Assembly (NCBI GenBank): GCA_937905825.1
Contig: CALCXM010000012.1
Location: forward strand, 55,646-119,645
From: an uncultured bacterium
GTDB taxonomy: Bacteria > Planctomycetota > UBA1135 > GCA-002686595
Direction: 5' to 3'
Length of the DNA: 64,000 nucleotides
Both the position numbers and the translations under genes were made by a program. How positions within the stretch are numbered: the first letter of the stretch is position 1; each line of letters opens with the position of its first letter. Below the pieces are notes generated by a model, which did not search any database, was not told where the DNA came from, and worked only from the letters and a program-made list of their open reading frames with translations. Of this stretch, positions 18,405 through 26,787 are shown piece by piece.

Positions 18405-18698
18405 GGAATTGGTTGTTGGCGGGGCTGGAAAAACTTTCCGAAGTCTGCGGTTCGTGATTCCAATTGCCCGTGAGGCGGGCCGAGTATTTCGCCCCTTCGC
18501 CCGCTGGATAGCAAGGGTTTCCGAGACTGGAACCTCCTTGGATCCCCCCCGAATACAAGGAATCTGTCCATCTTCTACGGCGGGGGTCAAGGTCCGGGAC
18601 ACCGGACTCCGATGAATCGATGCGATCTCTATCTCCAGTTCCCTGGGGATCAACCTCCGCGTAGTGCGCGGGCGTGAGTTCGTCTGCTCCCCCCCTTC

Positions 18699-19307
18699 AT
18701 GTTCGGCAACACAAGATCACTTGGCTCCAAGGCCAACCACAGCTCGCTCCTGCGTCTCGACGGCAAATCGTCAAGACGGCGCGGGATGACAATGATTGAG
18801 CTGATGATCTCGATGGTCATCCTGACCATGTGTTGCGGGATGCTAACGAGCACGCTTTCATCGACGAGCACCCATCGCCTCGCCAATCAGGAGCGAGCGA
18901 TTGCGGTCGAAGCTGCCCGCGGTGTGTTGGAGGACATGCACAACTGGAACTTCGGCGCGGTCTACATGACCTACAACGCCGACCCGACGGACGATCCGGA
19001 GGGGGAAGGCAGCGCGCCTGGCAAATACTTCCAAGTGGAGGGCCTGCTGCCCTCGGACGATGACCTGGACGGCTTCGTCGGAGAGATTTTCTTTCCCACG
19101 AGCACTGGCCCGCTGCTGGAGTCCGTGGTGGACGACGCTCTAGGGATGCCCCGAGACTTGAATGGGGACATGGTGGTCGACGAGGAAGACCACACGCTTG
19201 ATCACCTCGTCTTGCCCGTTCGCCTGGTTGTTCAGTGGCATGGAAGGGGTGGCTTGAGGACCTTCGAAATCTCGACGATCCTCGCAGACCTGGAGCGACT
19301 CGAATGA
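18699..19307 (+). CDS. Type IV pilin/pseudopilin-like protein (first)
   Basis: A 202-residue protein with a class III signal: RRRG before MTMIELMISMVIL, cleavage expected after Gly29 with Glu34 at position +5, followed by a hydrophobic helix. The rest is a small acidic globular domain. Such proteins are minor components of type II secretion pseudopili or type IV pili, processed by a prepilin peptidase that is not in this window. The ribosome site is weak. Its stop overlaps the next pseudopilin start by four bases (ATGA at 19304). Confidence 0.82.
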   Translation: MFGNTRSLGSKANHSSLLRLDGKSSRRRGMTMIELMISMVILTMCCGMLTSTLSSTSTHRLANQERAIAVEAARGVLEDMHNWNFGAVYMTYNADPTDDPEGEGSAPGKYFQVEGLLPSDDDLDGFVGEIFFPTSTGPLLESVVDDALGMPRDLNGDMVVDEEDHTLDHLVLPVRLVVQWHGRGGLRTFEISTILADLERLE

Positions 19308-19930
19308 GGCTCCTGCGGAAGTCCCGACGCCTTGGTGTCGGAGTAGCCAAAGCGGGTTTCAGCGTTCTGGAACTCGTGATTGGCACGTCGATCCTGGCCT
19401 TGATCATGGGCAACATCGTGATGCTGCAAGGCGCTACGGGGAATGCTTATGAGTCCGGGGTGTTTGGGAGCACTCTCGAAGAAGGTGCTGACATCACCAT
19501 GGACCGCATTGCTCTGGCGATCATGTCCACCAGTGTCGATCGCCTGGACGAGGTGCTCACCGCACCAAGTTTCGTCAGCAGCATTGAGTACGAAGTGGTG
19601 ACAGACGTGGTCGAGGGCGTGCCCGTGGTTGGATTGCCCGAGCGTATCGAGTTCGACACCCCCAACGGCAGGATCCTGTGGACTCGAAATCCAGACGAGG
19701 ACGATCAGATGCAACTGACTTGGAGCAAGTTTGTTCCGGGGCTGTTGGAAGGGGAGGGGGCCGTGCCCAACGGTGTGGATGACAACGAGAACGGCATCAC
19801 CGACGAGCAAGGCCTGGCCTTCAACCGGGACGCTAGCCAGATCACTGTTCGGCTGACGCTCTCGCGCACGGACAGCCACGGTGTCGTCTACACGCGAACT
19901 CGCAGTCGCCGTATCACGTGCCGCAACTAG
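19304..19930 (+). CDS. Type IV pilin/pseudopilin-like protein (second)
   Basis: A 208-residue protein with a prepilin leader (KAG before FSVLELVIGTSILALIMG; Gly18 at -1, Glu23 at +5) and a hydrophobic helix. The distal part contains an acidic stretch (DDNENGITDEQG) that could bind calcium. The start at 19304 overlaps the previous stop, so the pair is translationally coupled. It is likely a minor pseudopilin that works with its upstream neighbour. Confidence 0.84.
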   Translation: MRLLRKSRRLGVGVAKAGFSVLELVIGTSILALIMGNIVMLQGATGNAYESGVFGSTLEEGADITMDRIALAIMSTSVDRLDEVLTAPSFVSSIEYEVVTDVVEGVPVVGLPERIEFDTPNGRILWTRNPDEDDQMQLTWSKFVPGLLEGEGAVPNGVDDNENGITDEQGLAFNRDASQITVRLTLSRTDSHGVVYTRTRSRRITCRN

Positions 19931-19965
19931 CTATCGGTGGGATCTAGGAGGGATATAGGGAACAC

Positions 19966-21534
19966 ATGAGAATTCGGAATCAAGAAACTGAGGCCGCGAA
20001 GCGCGGTAGCGCCCTCGTGCTCTCGATGATGTTCGTCGTCATCGTCGCAGGGATGGGGGTTTGCATGGTGCAGCTACATAGCTCCCAGAACAAACGCCAA
20101 GAGCAGGCCATCGACAACAAGCGAGCCATCTACATCGCAGAGGCTGGACTGGCAGAAGGCTTCCTGAGTCTGTGCGTTGGCCAAAACGGTCAAATCGCGT
20201 CGGACACCGAGCCAGCGACCCACGGGGGTGGCTACTTTTGGGTCGACGCGACTGCGCTGGACGATGATCAGGTGGCCCTGGTAAGCACGGGCCTGATTGG
20301 TACCGGGCGATTCTCCTTGGCCGCCGTATTGCAACGTCAAATCGACCCGATCGCATCCCTAGGCTTCTTTGCGGGTTCGGATCTCGTCGTCAAAGCGGGG
20401 GCGCTGATCGACGGGTACAACTCCAACAGGGGCACCTACGCAGAGCAGATGGATGCGGATTTGCAATCCACTGGCCAGGGCGGACTGATCGGTTCCAGCG
20501 GCGACATCACGCTCGAAGGCTCCCGTACCGCGGAGGGTGGAACGACCATTTATGGTGATGCGAGTCCCGGAACGGGAGGGGTCGTTTCCGTTGGTTTGAA
20601 TTCGACCGTCTCAGGATCGACAGCACCGCGTCCCGCAAGCGTGGACCTCCCGGAGATCGAAATTCCCGAAGTGATCGAACGCGAAAACTTGGTGAGCAAT
20701 GTCGCCCGCTTGCTGTTGGTTAGCGGCAAGTACGGAATGGAAAGGGTCGAGATCGCAGATGGCAAGTCTCTGATCCTCACTGGGCCTGCTATCATCGTCG
20801 TCGAGGAGCTGATCCTCGGGGAAAATAGCGCGCTTGCGGTGGACACAACTGCTGGCCCTGTTTCCATCTACGTGACCGGCAGGATCGTTGCACCGGCGAG
20901 TTCGCGAATCGTGAACATGGAACAAGACCCGAGTTCTCTCGCCCTGCTCCTGGCGACGGGCGAGTGGGAAGACTTCGATGGCGACGGCGTTGCGGATGAT
21001 CCGGTCAACTTTCAACCAAAGGGGGACTTCCATGGCTACGTCTACGCTCCTGACAGTGACATTACCATCAGCGCGAACCTGCACCTGATGGGCGGGCTTG
21101 CCGCAAACACGGTGACGGTGGAGAGCGGAGCTCACTTGACCTTCGACCAGTCCCTAACCACCTCGGATCTCGCCGTGGCAGGCTTGCCGCTGCTCGTGGC
21201 CTGGCGCACCGCCGACATTCCGGACGTCCCGATCACGAATCGCAGCACGACGCCGGCGAAGTACATAGCGGAGAACGGGATTGTTCCGGTCGATTCCTCA
21301 AGGGGAGCGCAGGAGAAGTACCTCGCGATCAAGTACTACGACACGAGTGGAAACCCTCAGAGCTATGTCGGGTTGTCGGCAGCCTTCGATTGGACACAAG
21401 TTGGCGAGGTCGTCAGTTTGATGTGGGATGACGACGCGGCCGTCGGTGGCGAGGGCCAAGTCGCGATCACTCCCGTGACGATGACAAGCAAGCTCACGAG
21501 CACTCGTGAGACTTCAGGCAAGGTCGGAGAGTGA
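19966..21534 (+). CDS. PilX-like pilus/pseudopilus-associated exported protein
   Basis: A 522-residue protein with one N-terminal helix (RGSALVLSMMFVVIVAGMGV, about 13-38) and the PilX-type IYIAEAGLAEG signature (about 50-60). The remaining 450 residues are beta-rich with many Gly/Thr/Ser (GDITLEGSRTAEGGTTIYG), resembling bactofilin or autotransporter-like solenoids. It lacks the usual Glu at +5 cleavage pattern. AGGAGG and ATAGGG lie upstream of the ATG. Its position in the pseudopilin operon suggests a tip or assembly role. Confidence 0.8.
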   Translation: MRIRNQETEAAKRGSALVLSMMFVVIVAGMGVCMVQLHSSQNKRQEQAIDNKRAIYIAEAGLAEGFLSLCVGQNGQIASDTEPATHGGGYFWVDATALDDDQVALVSTGLIGTGRFSLAAVLQRQIDPIASLGFFAGSDLVVKAGALIDGYNSNRGTYAEQMDADLQSTGQGGLIGSSGDITLEGSRTAEGGTTIYGDASPGTGGVVSVGLNSTVSGSTAPRPASVDLPEIEIPEVIERENLVSNVARLLLVSGKYGMERVEIADGKSLILTGPAIIVVEELILGENSALAVDTTAGPVSIYVTGRIVAPASSRIVNMEQDPSSLALLLATGEWEDFDGDGVADDPVNFQPKGDFHGYVYAPDSDITISANLHLMGGLAANTVTVESGAHLTFDQSLTTSDLAVAGLPLLVAWRTADIPDVPITNRSTTPAKYIAENGIVPVDSSRGAQEKYLAIKYYDTSGNPQSYVGLSAAFDWTQVGEVVSLMWDDDAAVGGEGQVAITPVTMTSKLTSTRETSGKVGE

Positions 21535-21552
21535 CCTAGGGCTGGACGCCTG

Positions 21553-22881
21553 ATGATGCGAATCTCAATGACAATGATCCCTGTGCTCAAGACCTCGTTT
21601 GCTCGGGGTCTGGCACGCGCGTCGGTCTGGACACTTGGGGTCCTTGGCTATCTCTGCCTGACAGCCTTTGGGGTCCAGCTTCAGACGCAAGAAGGGGAAA
21701 TCCCAAAGGGAGGCATTGCGCGAGTTGTCTACGAGATTCAGCGAGTTGAGAACCTAGAGAGCGGCGCCCTGCTCGACGCCCTCGTGGTCTCCGGCCCCAA
21801 TGGGCTCACCGGACTTGTGACATTGCTCGAAGGTGGGGAAGTCAAAGGAGTGGAGCCGCTCGATACGCAGCTGCGTCGGACCGCCCGGGAGGCGCTGACT
21901 GGAATCCCTCGTCTAATTCAGGCTAGGAATCCTTCGATGAGTCCTACCCAGCATCGCCAGGAGGCAGAGACTCGCGTCATGCTCGGTGTTTTCAAAGTGT
22001 TTGGCTCTGCACCGGATCTAGTGGAGATTCTTGGCTACTTGGGACCGGACAAGTCTGAGCAATCGCCGACCGCCGTCATCAAGGCGTCGGCGGAAGCCTC
22101 GCTCGTGGCCATTCTGAAGCGAGACAGGCGGGCGATGGGCGTTTTGAAGTCCATCTTTCCGGGCTTGCGGCTCGAGTCCAAAGAGGCAGTCTTGCGCGCG
22201 GTTGGAAGTTACCCGAGTGAGGACTCCCTCAGCTTTCTTCTCTCACAATCCGGTCGCGAAGCAGAGCTCACCTCCATCATCTTGAGTCAGGTCGGCCGCG
22301 TGATCGAAGTGACCGGGGCCGAGGTCGACGGGCACGCCCTGAACTATCTTCAACAGGAGTTGACCTCCCAAGATCCACGGATCTTGCGCGAGGCCTGCCA
22401 GGCATTGGGTCGGATCGAGAGCAATGAAGTTGTCGGGGACTTGATCCGCCTGCTGGATCACAGTGACCCCGTGGTTGCCTCCACCGCCCATTGGGCCCTG
22501 GAGCACATCACGGCCACCCGTATCTCGCCTAGCAGTCATCGTTGGCACCGCTGGTGGTCGAAGGAACAGGCTTGGTGGAACTCCGAGGCCGCAGGGGTGA
22601 TGGCCGCGCTGTCCGATAGCAATCCGGGTGCAGTCGGGGCAGGCCTCCGAGAGCTCTCAGGGCACATGCTCTATCGACATGAGATTGCGAAGCAGATCAT
22701 TCCGCTGCTCAAGGACCTCAACCCGGGGGTCGTTTCACAGGCCTGCTCCGTACTCCAGGTCCTGCGCTCGAAGCTTGCGATCCAACCCCTAGAGAGCCTG
22801 ATCGAGCGGGGGGAAGGGCCTTCCTTGGAGCACGCGAAAGCTGCCCTGAAGAGCTGCCGTCAAAAGGGCTTTTCCTCCTAG
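21553..22881 (+). CDS. Exported HEAT-repeat protein at the end of the pseudopilin operon
   Basis: A 442-residue protein with a hydrophobic N-terminal segment (about 20-43) followed by alpha-helical repeats through to the end. Repeats such as DPRILREACQALGRIESNEVVGDLIRLLDHSDPVVASTAHWAL (240-300 region) are typical HEAT/PBS-lyase-like units that serve as protein-binding scaffolds. It lies 18 bases after the PilX-like gene and is probably co-transcribed with it. A scaffold for pseudopilus assembly is possible but inferred from position only. Confidence 0.78.
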   Translation: MMRISMTMIPVLKTSFARGLARASVWTLGVLGYLCLTAFGVQLQTQEGEIPKGGIARVVYEIQRVENLESGALLDALVVSGPNGLTGLVTLLEGGEVKGVEPLDTQLRRTAREALTGIPRLIQARNPSMSPTQHRQEAETRVMLGVFKVFGSAPDLVEILGYLGPDKSEQSPTAVIKASAEASLVAILKRDRRAMGVLKSIFPGLRLESKEAVLRAVGSYPSEDSLSFLLSQSGREAELTSIILSQVGRVIEVTGAEVDGHALNYLQQELTSQDPRILREACQALGRIESNEVVGDLIRLLDHSDPVVASTAHWALEHITATRISPSSHRWHRWWSKEQAWWNSEAAGVMAALSDSNPGAVGAGLRELSGHMLYRHEIAKQIIPLLKDLNPGVVSQACSVLQVLRSKLAIQPLESLIERGEGPSLEHAKAALKSCRQKGFSS

Positions 22882-22997
22882 AAGAGTTTTCCGGCGCTGT
22901 GCCTCCAGCAGCCCTGAAAAACCCCTTCCCGGCTAAGGTTTGCCCTTAGTTGCAGCCGAACTTGTGGGTGGATCCCTCTCCGTCCCCCCCCCAAGCT

Positions 22998-23462
22998 ATG
23001 GCCAAATACAAACGCAGAATCAAGCTGATCAAGCCCCGGTTCCAAAACCAACTCACCATGGTTTTCCTGGGACTCTCTGCGCTTGGACTCGTGATTCAGT
23101 TCATGTTGTTTCAATCGACCATGGGAGAGTTGGCGGCGGGTCTGCCTTCTGATGGCGCGTACCTGATGAACGAGATGAATAGCACCGCGCTGCGCGTGCT
23201 GGCCATCAGTTTGCTTGTGATTCTGCCTGTGACGTACGTCATCGGTGTACTCACGACCTTCCGCATCGCCGGCCCCCTGCATCGCATTGAGATGCACCTC
23301 GACGCGATCAAGCAGGACGGATACACGGGGCCCTGCCGCATTCGATCGGGCGACAAGCTTCAGGAGTTCGCCGAGAAGCTCAACGAAGCCACCTTGAGCC
23401 TTGCCCAGCGCGAAGCGCTTCAGCCTGAGGTTGACGAAAGCGAGACCCGCGGGGCCGCTTAG
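22998..23462 (+). CDS. Small two-helix membrane protein with HAMP-like domain
   Basis: A 154-residue protein with membrane helices at about 18-40 and 66-90 flanking a 25-residue outside loop. A HAMP-like signalling domain follows (FRIAGPLHRIEMHLDAIKQDG…IRSGDKLQEFAEKLNEA, 92-140). It has no kinase or methyl-accepting output domain. It lies 32 bases before the CHASE4 kinase gene, so it may be a signalling partner that feeds that kinase. The ATG at 22998 fits the first helix. Confidence 0.75.
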   Translation: MAKYKRRIKLIKPRFQNQLTMVFLGLSALGLVIQFMLFQSTMGELAAGLPSDGAYLMNEMNSTALRVLAISLLVILPVTYVIGVLTTFRIAGPLHRIEMHLDAIKQDGYTGPCRIRSGDKLQEFAEKLNEATLSLAQREALQPEVDESETRGAA

Positions 23463-23494
23463 TCCCGTTCCCCGCGTTCCCCCGCGCCATCCCC

Positions 23495-25453
23495 ATGCAC
23501 CTTCGCGAAAAGTTCATCGCAAGCCTGTCTCTATTGATGGTGGTGTACATCGTTGCCGACTACCAGCTCAAGGGCGGCGCGATGTTGACCGCCTTCGATC
23601 GACTCGAGCAGGACGCGGCCCAGAGGACCACGGTGAGGGTGAAGGCGGTCTTGGAGGGGGAACTTGTTCAGTTGCACGGTCGAGCCATGGACTGGGCCCA
23701 GGCCGACGGTGTCGCTGAGTACATCGCCGGTGATCGTCCAGGGTTCGAAGAGTTGCGACTCGGTTCCAATGTATTGGGGCGTGAGGAAATCGACGTGCTC
23801 TACTTCTGCGATGCCCAAGGCAAGGTCCTTTGGGGCGAGTACGCTTACCCGGAACTTGGGAGTCGGGATGAGCAAGCGACAATCGCCGTCCTGCCGAAGA
23901 CTGGCGGCAAGTTGGCCCGTCCGTTCTGCACCGGTTGGCGTCCTGAAGATCAGATGCGCGGGTTGCTGCGCTCCCAAACAGGGTTTCTCAACACGGAACT
24001 CGGAGCTTTGATTCTGTCCACGGAGCCCGTCGAATCCAGATCCGATTCAGGTGCTCCCCTCGGATTTGTGATGCTCGGACGATTCGTTTCGAGCACCCTC
24101 ATCAATCAGATCGAAGGAGGCGTCGAAGCGGACAATCTATCGGTGAGCTTCTTTGATCCCGATGGCTCCTCCACCGAGCTAAGTTCCTACGTCGAGACGT
24201 ACGGTGGCGAACCCCTTATCGCCAAGCTCGACGAGGATTGGCTGCAGGTCTACCAGCTGATCAACGCGGGGATGGGAGATACGGGAGACGGAACCGGCCA
24301 AGCACCATGGCTTGTGCTGCGCGCGGATGTGGACCGAGGCATCTCAAGGATGGGGGCGAAGAGTTCAAGTTCGGCCCTGATGACCACGATCACCGCAGCC
24401 TTGGTGCTCATGTTCGCCCTGATGGTGTTGCTGCAGAAGATCGTGCTCACGCCACTCAAGTCACTCATGTCCAACGCGGTCTTGGTTGGATTGGACGACA
24501 CCGCTGACGTGCACTTCGGGATCGATCGTGACGACGAGGTGGGGGTGCTCTCCCGCGAGTTCGACAACATGATGGAGAAGCTTGCGGCGTCGCGAGCCGC
24601 CCTAGTGGACACGGCCCGCGAGGCCGGCAAGTCAGAGATCGCGACGGGCATCCTGCACAACGTGGGCAATGTGCTGAACAGCGTGAACGTCTCGACCTCG
24701 ATGCTGGCGAAGAAGACCGAAGAGCTCGCTACCAAGGATTTGGAGGCGCTCAACGCAATCATCGCCGAACACGCAGCGGACTTGGCTGGGTTCATGTCCA
24801 CGGATCCCCGCGGTCAGCACTTCCAACCCTTCCTGAGCGCGTTGACGGACCAGCTCTGCAAGGGCAAGAACAGCATTGCAACTGAACTGAAGTCCTTGGA
24901 CGTCGGTATCGACCGCATTCGGGACCTGGTCAACTCGCAACAGGACTACGTCAATCGCGCGGAAGTCATCGAGATCTGTGACCTGTCGACCGTGGTCGAG
25001 CGCGCTATCAAGGTCAGCGAGGATGTGGAGGGCCACCACCATGACTTCGAGGTCACACGCGAGTTCGATGAGATTCCAAGGGTCCCGATCGACCGCTACA
25101 AGACGCTCGAGATTCTCGTCAACCTGATTCAGAACGCCCGGCAGGCGATCGACGCGTGCGAGGGTGGAGAGCGCAAGCTCACCGTCCGTCTGCAGGCGCC
25201 AGACGAACACCAGATCCTGATCGAAGTGCAAGACTCTGGAGTCGGCATCGCGCAGGACAGCTTGGCCAAGGTCTTCGACCATGGCTACACGACCAAACCC
25301 AGGGGCCACGGCTTCGGGCTTCATTCGGCTGCCAACGCAGCCACCGAAATGGGCGGATCCCTGACCGCGCAAAGTGATGGGGTAGGCAAGGGGGCGACAT
25401 TCGTCTTCCGGCTACCCATCCGCGCACCCCAACTCAATAGGGAGCTATCATGA
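23495..25453 (+). CDS. CHASE4-HAMP membrane sensor histidine kinase
   Basis: A 652-residue inner-membrane kinase. Helix 1 is at about 8-25; an extracytoplasmic CHASE4-like sensor occupies 30-285; helix 2 is near 295-318 and a HAMP linker follows. The phosphoacceptor is His388 in EIATGILHNVGNVLNS, a HisKA subtype found in cytoplasm-facing kinases. The ATPase domain has NLIQNARQ, DSGVGIA and GHGFGLH. It should phosphorylate a receiver, most simply the one encoded by the next gene, whose start overlaps this stop (ATGA at 25450). Confidence 0.9.
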   Translation: MHLREKFIASLSLLMVVYIVADYQLKGGAMLTAFDRLEQDAAQRTTVRVKAVLEGELVQLHGRAMDWAQADGVAEYIAGDRPGFEELRLGSNVLGREEIDVLYFCDAQGKVLWGEYAYPELGSRDEQATIAVLPKTGGKLARPFCTGWRPEDQMRGLLRSQTGFLNTELGALILSTEPVESRSDSGAPLGFVMLGRFVSSTLINQIEGGVEADNLSVSFFDPDGSSTELSSYVETYGGEPLIAKLDEDWLQVYQLINAGMGDTGDGTGQAPWLVLRADVDRGISRMGAKSSSSALMTTITAALVLMFALMVLLQKIVLTPLKSLMSNAVLVGLDDTADVHFGIDRDDEVGVLSREFDNMMEKLAASRAALVDTAREAGKSEIATGILHNVGNVLNSVNVSTSMLAKKTEELATKDLEALNAIIAEHAADLAGFMSTDPRGQHFQPFLSALTDQLCKGKNSIATELKSLDVGIDRIRDLVNSQQDYVNRAEVIEICDLSTVVERAIKVSEDVEGHHHDFEVTREFDEIPRVPIDRYKTLEILVNLIQNARQAIDACEGGERKLTVRLQAPDEHQILIEVQDSGVGIAQDSLAKVFDHGYTTKPRGHGFGLHSAANAATEMGGSLTAQSDGVGKGATFVFRLPIRAPQLNRELS

Positions 25454-26787
25454 CCGACAACACCAACCAGCGAATCCTGTTGATCGATGACAACCCTTCG
25501 ATCCACGAGGACTTCAGGAAGATCTTGGCTCCAGAGATTGTCGACACCGGAGCACTGACGGACATGCGAGCTGCCTTTCTCGGAGGAGGCGCCGCGGCAG
25601 AGGCCCCCGAGAGTGCGAGTCGTTCCGAAGCGTTCGAGCTGCACTCCGCGCACCAAGGGGAGGAAGGCTACGAGATGCTCTGCAAAGCATGCGACGAGGG
25701 CCAGCCCTACGCCATGGCCTTTGTTGACATGCGCATGCCCCCCGGTTGGGACGGGGTCAAGACGATCTCCAAGCTCTGGGAGAAAGACCCTCAGCTGCAG
25801 GTCGTTATCTGCACCGCTTTTTCGGACTACACCTGGGACGAGACCATTGAGATCTTGGGGACAAGCGATCGCTTGTTGATTCTCAAGAAGCCTTTCGACT
25901 CGATTGAGATCACGATGCTTGCGTCGGCTTTGGTGGGCAAATGGAATCTGGCCTCCCGCGAGAAGGGCTTGCTCGAGGACGCCTTGAGAGCGGAGAAGGA
26001 GGCGAAGTCCTATGCTGCGTCCTTGGAGACGGTGAACCGCGCCTTGGTGACTTCCAAAGCCTCCTCAGAGATGGCCCTGGAGATCCGTACCGAACTCTTG
26101 GTGCAGGTCAGCAACGAAGTCAACCGGCGCATGGCAGAGGTGCTCGATCGCATGGTCGCGCTCGATCTGGATGAGCAAAACGGCGAGGACGTGGAGTCCG
26201 TGATCAGCGGTAGCCAGCACCTCGTGCGCACGCTCAACGGCATCCTTGACGTGACAGCTTTGGAACAGGGCAAGGACGAAGTTGTGCTGATTCCCTGCTC
26301 TCCGCGAGCGGTGGCCCAAGAGGTTCTCGATAGCTTCGAGGAGCGCCGACAACAAAAGGGCATCGCCTTGGAACTCAGTGCCGAGGGCAGCGTCCCCGAC
26401 ATGCTGCTGAGTGAACCCGTGCGCATGCGCCAAATCCTCAGGAGTCTGGTGGACAACGCAATTCGGCACACGGATGCCGGGTCGGTGAGGCTCGTGATTC
26501 GTCCTGGATCCAGCGAGGACTGGCAACGGCCAACCTTGCTATTTGAGGTTTACGACACCGGAGAGGGCATTCCCCTGCAGCGTCAAGGATCGATGTTTGA
26601 TCCCGTGGCTCGTGGAGCTGAGGAAGGCGGCGGCTACGGCTTTGGCCTCTCTTTGGCGCGCCGTCTGGCCGTTTTCCTGGGAGGCGAACTGACCATCCGC
26701 AGTGAGGAAGGCCAGGGCAGCTGTTTCACCTTCGACCTGCGCTACGACCACTTGCCGTCCGAAGCCGGTTCGCAGGCAGCCAATTAG
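25450..26787 (+). CDS. Receiver protein with a histidine-kinase-like ATPase domain lacking the phosphoacceptor His
   Basis: A 445-residue cytoplasmic protein. The N-terminal receiver (about 8-160) has Asp13-Asp14, phosphoacceptor Asp93 (AFVDMRMPPG) and the ILKKPF lysine, with an Ala/Gly-rich insert near 45-55. A coiled-coil leads to a HisKA-like helix pair whose H box reads VSNEVNRRM: Asn222 replaces the usual His. The ATPase domain looks intact (LVDNAIRH, DTGEGIP, GYGFGLSLA). It may be phosphorylated by the kinase just upstream and act by ATP-dependent dimer changes or phosphatase activity, not autophosphorylation. The stop overlaps the convergent EAL gene by four bases. Confidence 0.88.
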   Translation: MTDNTNQRILLIDDNPSIHEDFRKILAPEIVDTGALTDMRAAFLGGGAAAEAPESASRSEAFELHSAHQGEEGYEMLCKACDEGQPYAMAFVDMRMPPGWDGVKTISKLWEKDPQLQVVICTAFSDYTWDETIEILGTSDRLLILKKPFDSIEITMLASALVGKWNLASREKGLLEDALRAEKEAKSYAASLETVNRALVTSKASSEMALEIRTELLVQVSNEVNRRMAEVLDRMVALDLDEQNGEDVESVISGSQHLVRTLNGILDVTALEQGKDEVVLIPCSPRAVAQEVLDSFEERRQQKGIALELSAEGSVPDMLLSEPVRMRQILRSLVDNAIRHTDAGSVRLVIRPGSSEDWQRPTLLFEVYDTGEGIPLQRQGSMFDPVARGAEEGGGYGFGLSLARRLAVFLGGELTIRSEEGQGSCFTFDLRYDHLPSEAGSQAAN

